Source of the DNA: Miltoncostaea sp.
GTDB taxonomy: Bacteria > Actinomycetota > Thermoleophilia > Miltoncostaeales > Miltoncostaeaceae
Assembly: GCA_029288175.1 (NCBI GenBank)
Contig: JARFPS010000260.1
Span: 1-34,364, forward strand
DNA length: 34,364 bases
Reading direction: 5' to 3'
Shown here: positions 31,343 to 34,364 of the stretch, in pieces
How the letters are laid out: every line of letters begins with the position of its first letter
Position numbering within the stretch: the first letter of the stretch is position 1
Notes under the pieces: generated by a model
Database searches by the model: none
Told to the model about the DNA's origin: nothing
The model's input: the letters and a program-made list of their open reading frames with translations, nothing else
Made by a program: the position numbers and the translations under genes

Positions 31343-32629
31343 TCAGTCGGTCAGATAGCGGGCGGCCACCGCGCTGTCGGAGCGCGGCGGGCGGCCGGGC
31401 GGACGCCACCACAGCACGCGGCCCTCGGGGCGCGTGGCCACCGACGGGCGGGGCCAGAAGGCCGCGACGAGGCCGATGATCACGGCGTTGCGGAGTACCA
31501 GGATCCAGATCTGCGTGCTCTGGAGGGCGACCAGATCCCAATAGTCGGAGGGGAAATAGGCCTGGGTCAGGAGCATGGCGAGCACCGTTCCGCCCGCCGC
31601 CGTCCAGGCGAACCGACCGGCGATGAGGAAGCCGACGGGCAGCAGCCACACCAGGAACTGCGGTGACAGCACCTTGCCGCCCGCCATCAGTGCCGCCAGC
31701 GTCGCGGCCGACGCCGCCACCATCAGGCGGGCGTCGCCGGGCGGGCGGGTCCCCTTCAGGCCGCCGTGGTACGTCACGAGGAGGGCCACGACGGCCGCCA
31801 ACGCGGCGAGCGTGGTGGCGAGAGCCAGGGTGGACGCGGCGCTGCCGGGGATCCCCTGGCTGCCGAACGAGTTCTCGACGGCCACGGGGACGTCGGCGAG
31901 CGCATGGAGGCTCAGCAGGTAGGCCGAGGCCGTCGACTCGATCTGCGGCGGTCGGTCCAGGTGGTACTGCACCAGATCCCAGGTGCCCGACAGGGACAGC
32001 AGGGCGAAGGGCACCAGACCGGCCACGAACACCCCGGCCCCGATCGCGGCCCCGCGGATCGCCTCGGCGCCGCCCGACCGCCGGAGGTGCAGGATCAGCA
32101 GCGCGGGCACCAGCGCCAGGGGGAAGAGCTTGACCAGCGCCGCCCCCCCGAGCAGCCCCCAGGCGAGGCGATGGCGGCCGCTCGCCGCCGCCCAGAGCGC
32201 CCAGGCGACGAGGGCCGTGGGCACGAGGTCGAAGCGCGTCTCGACCAGGTTCCCCAGAAGCAGCGGGCTCAGGGCGATTGCGACGCCGGCCACCGCCTCG
32301 CGGTGGCGATCGAAGCCCAGCGCCCGCGCCGTGGCCATCGCGCCGAGCGCGGTGGCGATCAGCGCCAGCAGCATCAGCACCGAGAAGGCCTCGCCGTAGC
32401 CGACCGGGGCGAGCGCCGGCAGCAGGAACGGGATCAACGCACCGGGCGGATACTCGAGGTCGAAGTCCCGATAGGGCACCTGTCCGTCGAGCACGCTGTC
32501 GGCGACCTCGCGATAGACCGGGATGTCGGTGATCACCGTGTCCGCCCAGACGGGCGCGAGCTGGAGCGGCACCGCCCAGACGATGACGGCGAGCGCCACC
32601 ACGATCACCGTAAGCAGGCGCGAGCTCAC
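31343..32629 (-). CDS. GT-C membrane glycosyltransferase, GT87-like
   Basis: 428 residues from GTG 32629, overlapping the upstream gene's stop (GTGA). About ten or more membrane helices. The first outside loop carries ITDIPVYREVADSVLDGQVP and DFDLEYPPGALIPF, resembling the acidic catalytic loop of polyprenyl-phosphate-mannose-using GT87 enzymes of actinobacteria. A further loop has QYHLDRPPQIES. The C-terminus is a short basic cytoplasmic tail (RPPGRPPRSDSAVAARYLTD). It probably adds a sugar to a cell-wall or lipid-linked glycan at the outer face, but the substrate is not evident. It is paired with a second multi-helix protein of similar kind. Confidence 0.85.
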   Translation of the reverse strand: MSSRLLTVIVVALAVIVWAVPLQLAPVWADTVITDIPVYREVADSVLDGQVPYRDFDLEYPPGALIPFLLPALAPVGYGEAFSVLMLLALIATALGAMATARALGFDRHREAVAGVAIALSPLLLGNLVETRFDLVPTALVAWALWAAASGRHRLAWGLLGGAALVKLFPLALVPALLILHLRRSGGAEAIRGAAIGAGVFVAGLVPFALLSLSGTWDLVQYHLDRPPQIESTASAYLLSLHALADVPVAVENSFGSQGIPGSAASTLALATTLAALAAVVALLVTYHGGLKGTRPPGDARLMVAASAATLAALMAGGKVLSPQFLVWLLPVGFLIAGRFAWTAAGGTVLAMLLTQAYFPSDYWDLVALQSTQIWILVLRNAVIIGLVAAFWPRPSVATRPEGRVLWWRPPGRPPRSDSAVAARYLTD

Positions 32630-34364
32630 GGGGTCAGCACCTCCTCCCGCGACCGGGGGCGGCGCTCGGCGCGCGCATCCGCATCGCGCTCGGGCGGCCG
32701 TGCTCCGGCCGGAGCCCGCGGGCGGCCCCACTCGGGCACGAAGGCCAGCAGGGCGAAGGGCAGAAACCACGGGATGTAGAGGTAGAACCAGTGGGTCAGG
32801 GTCAGCTCGACTCCCACGATGAGTGCCCCGGACAGGGCGGTCATGCGCAGCAGGTCCAGCTCGCGCGGGTACCGGAACATGGCGAGCGCGGCCAGCGCGA
32901 CACCGGCCATGAGGGCCACCTGGAGCGGGCGGAGCTCGGGATACTGGCCCCAGATCGAGAAGGGCGAGTCGCGACCGCCCTGATAGCCGATGGTTCGGGA
33001 CCAGAAGGCGCGCACGCCGTCGTCGCCGTCCAGCAGCAGCACCCACCCGGTCAGGACCACGGCGGCACCGAGCCCACCGGCGTAGCGCAGCAGGCGCCGG
33101 GGTGGCCCGCCGCGCGGGAACGGGTGCCGGCTCCACAGTGGGATGAGGATGGCCGGGCCGAACTTGGCGGCCGTGGCGAGGCCCAGCGACAAGCCCCGGC
33201 CGGCCGGGTAGCGCGCCGCCACGAGACCCCAGACCAGCATGGCCGCGATCAGCGAGTCGTTGGAGTTCGTGGCCAGCGCGTAGCCCGAGAAGGGGAAGGC
33301 CGCCCAGGCCAGGCCGAGCGCCGCGCCGAGCCGCATGCCCGCGAGCGACCACCCCAGGGCGATCATCCCCGCGACGGTGATGACGTCGAAGGCCGTGGCC
33401 GCTCCGTGCGCGGCCGGCAGCGCGTCCCACTCGCCCACCCAGGGCTGAGCCGCCTCGAACGGCACGTAGAACATGTACGTCAGCGGTCCGTACGTGTCGC
33501 ACGAGCCGCAATCGGCCGGGAAGGTGCCGTAGGGCGTGATGCCGTTGGCGATCCGGTCGCCGCCGATGACGCCGGCGTAGCCCACGTCGATCACGTTCGA
33601 GTCGAAGGCGTTCAGCCCGTACCGCAGCGCCAGCACCACGCTCAGGGCGGTGAACAACACCCACGTCGGCGCCCACCCGGCATAGCGCGGGCGCGGCGCG
33701 CCGCGCGCCGGCGCCGGCTCTCCGTCTCCCCGTGCCGGCCTTCGCCGGCGATGAAGGCCGATCCACCCCAGCCGGACCGCCAGGTAGATGAGCGGCGGAT
33801 ACGCCAGCGGCACCGAGGTGAAGATCTCGCCGCGGTTGAACCAGATCAGCGAGATCGAGAAGCTCAGGAGCACCAGGAGGTCGAGCGTGCGCCACGACAG
33901 GACGTTGCGCGGCGCCAGAAGCGGCACGAGGAACATGACGCACAGGAAGATCCAGATCGTCTCCCGGTTGATCGCCCTCCCGAAGGCGCCGGGGTAGCCG
34001 CGGGCCATGGACCACGCGACCTGCGGCCCGGTGCGCACCTCGGCGATCGTCCCCGCGGGGTCCGACACCAGCACGACGGCCTCGACGGTCTCCTCTCCGT
34101 CGGCGTCCTCGGCGATGTAGGAGACGGTCCACCGGCCCTCGTCGGTCTCGAAGCGCGCCGCGGTGCGGGCGATGGGGTGATCGGCGATCCAGTCCTGGAG
34201 CCGGCCGCTGCCGTCGGCGATCGCGATGACGTCGTCCTGCGTCAGCGACGCCGTCGGCGCCGCGCTGCGGTCGAGCTCGCGTTGCAAGGCCAGGGCGTCC
34301 TGCGCCACGGCGTCGAGCTGCGCGCGCACGGCCTCCACGGCCGCCCGGGGAGTCGTGGCGGGGC
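32626..34364 (-). CDS. GT-C-like membrane protein, 5' end cut by the window
   Basis: At least 578 residues are visible; the frame stays open to the window edge, so the start lies beyond it (GTG 34338 is an internal candidate). The N-terminal 120 residues are a soluble PepSY-like segment (RWTVSYIAEDADGEETVEAV). About ten helices follow. A long outside loop has NVIDVGYAGVIGGDRIANGI and ADCGSCDTYGPLTYMFYVPF, with two Cys that may form a disulphide; the Asp near ID is the likely catalytic residue by analogy to GT-C enzymes. Function and donor are unknown, but coupling to the 31343 gene argues for one glycan pathway. Confidence 0.8.
   Translation of the reverse strand, partial: PATTPRAAVEAVRAQLDAVAQDALALQRELDRSAAPTASLTQDDVIAIADGSGRLQDWIADHPIARTAARFETDEGRWTVSYIAEDADGEETVEAVVLVSDPAGTIAEVRTGPQVAWSMARGYPGAFGRAINRETIWIFLCVMFLVPLLAPRNVLSWRTLDLLVLLSFSISLIWFNRGEIFTSVPLAYPPLIYLAVRLGWIGLHRRRRPARGDGEPAPARGAPRPRYAGWAPTWVLFTALSVVLALRYGLNAFDSNVIDVGYAGVIGGDRIANGITPYGTFPADCGSCDTYGPLTYMFYVPFEAAQPWVGEWDALPAAHGAATAFDVITVAGMIALGWSLAGMRLGAALGLAWAAFPFSGYALATNSNDSLIAAMLVWGLVAARYPAGRGLSLGLATAAKFGPAILIPLWSRHPFPRGGPPRRLLRYAGGLGAAVVLTGWVLLLDGDDGVRAFWSRTIGYQGGRDSPFSIWGQYPELRPLQVALMAGVALAALAMFRYPRELDLLRMTALSGALIVGVELTLTHWFYLYIPWFLPFALLAFVPEWGRPRAPAGARPPERDADARAERRPRSREEVLTP

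Overview
The window is a very GC-rich (roughly 70%) bacterial chromosome fragment with dense genes and many 4-base gene overlaps (ATGA or GTGA). The gene set is futalosine-type menaquinone synthesis, a Bacillus/actinobacterial-type cytochrome bc complex (separate cytochrome b halves, the second fused to cytochrome c), TatA, Aat, a YmdB-type phosphodiesterase, and TANNNT boxes sitting 6-7 bases before start codons. This suggests an actinobacterium, probably a Thermoleophilia/Solirubrobacterales-like lineage known from metagenomes. The lineage is inferred, not proven. The first 89 bases are not genomic: a poly-C run followed by an exact Nextera adapter (57-89).

Layout. 199-3083 (minus): a CHASE2/HD-GYP cyclic-di-GMP phosphodiesterase and an agmatinase-family ureohydrolase. 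3348-4058 (plus): a membrane protein. 4059-6087: a small region with an orphan secreted protein, bounded by tRNA-Lys(CTT) and a displaced copy of the 3' half of that tRNA. 6142-8267 (minus): a TPR membrane protein, an amidohydrolase that may be an aminodeoxyfutalosine deaminase, and TatA. 8331-10757 (plus): a small membrane protein, lipoyl synthase, a zinc-ribbon protein and a rhodanese.

10803-23400 is the core of the window: twelve and more minus-strand genes, read from the right, that build a respiratory chain. hemB, a fused AhbA/AhbB siroheme decarboxylase and hemL make tetrapyrrole. A half-size protein related to prenyl synthases and a UbiD-type decarboxylase follow. Then come the Rieske protein, cytochrome b and cytochrome b/c. 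A second transcription unit holds ubiX, menG, a polyprenyl diphosphate synthase, a half-size protein related to MqnC, mqnA and mqnC. Heme, menaquinone and the complex that uses both are thus encoded together.

23433-25713 (plus): a degenerate SDR, an SDR broken by one in-frame TAG, and Aat. 25710-28929 (minus): an ABC exporter pair and an AI-2E-family permease. 29028-30573 (plus): an M23-like protein without one zinc ligand and a YmdB-type phosphodiesterase. 30579-34364 (minus): an M74-like murein endopeptidase and two GT-C/GT87-like membrane glycosyltransferases, the last one cut by the window edge.

The most interesting points are two unrecognised half-size proteins, each a degenerate relative of an enzyme in the same cluster: 19511-20026 (prenyl synthase fold, DDxxD lost) and 12703-13251 (MqnC fold, Fe-S half lost). 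Both are tied to their neighbours by 4-base overlaps. A recurring leaderless promoter pattern is the third. I saw no rRNA gene, CRISPR array, insertion sequence or transposase.
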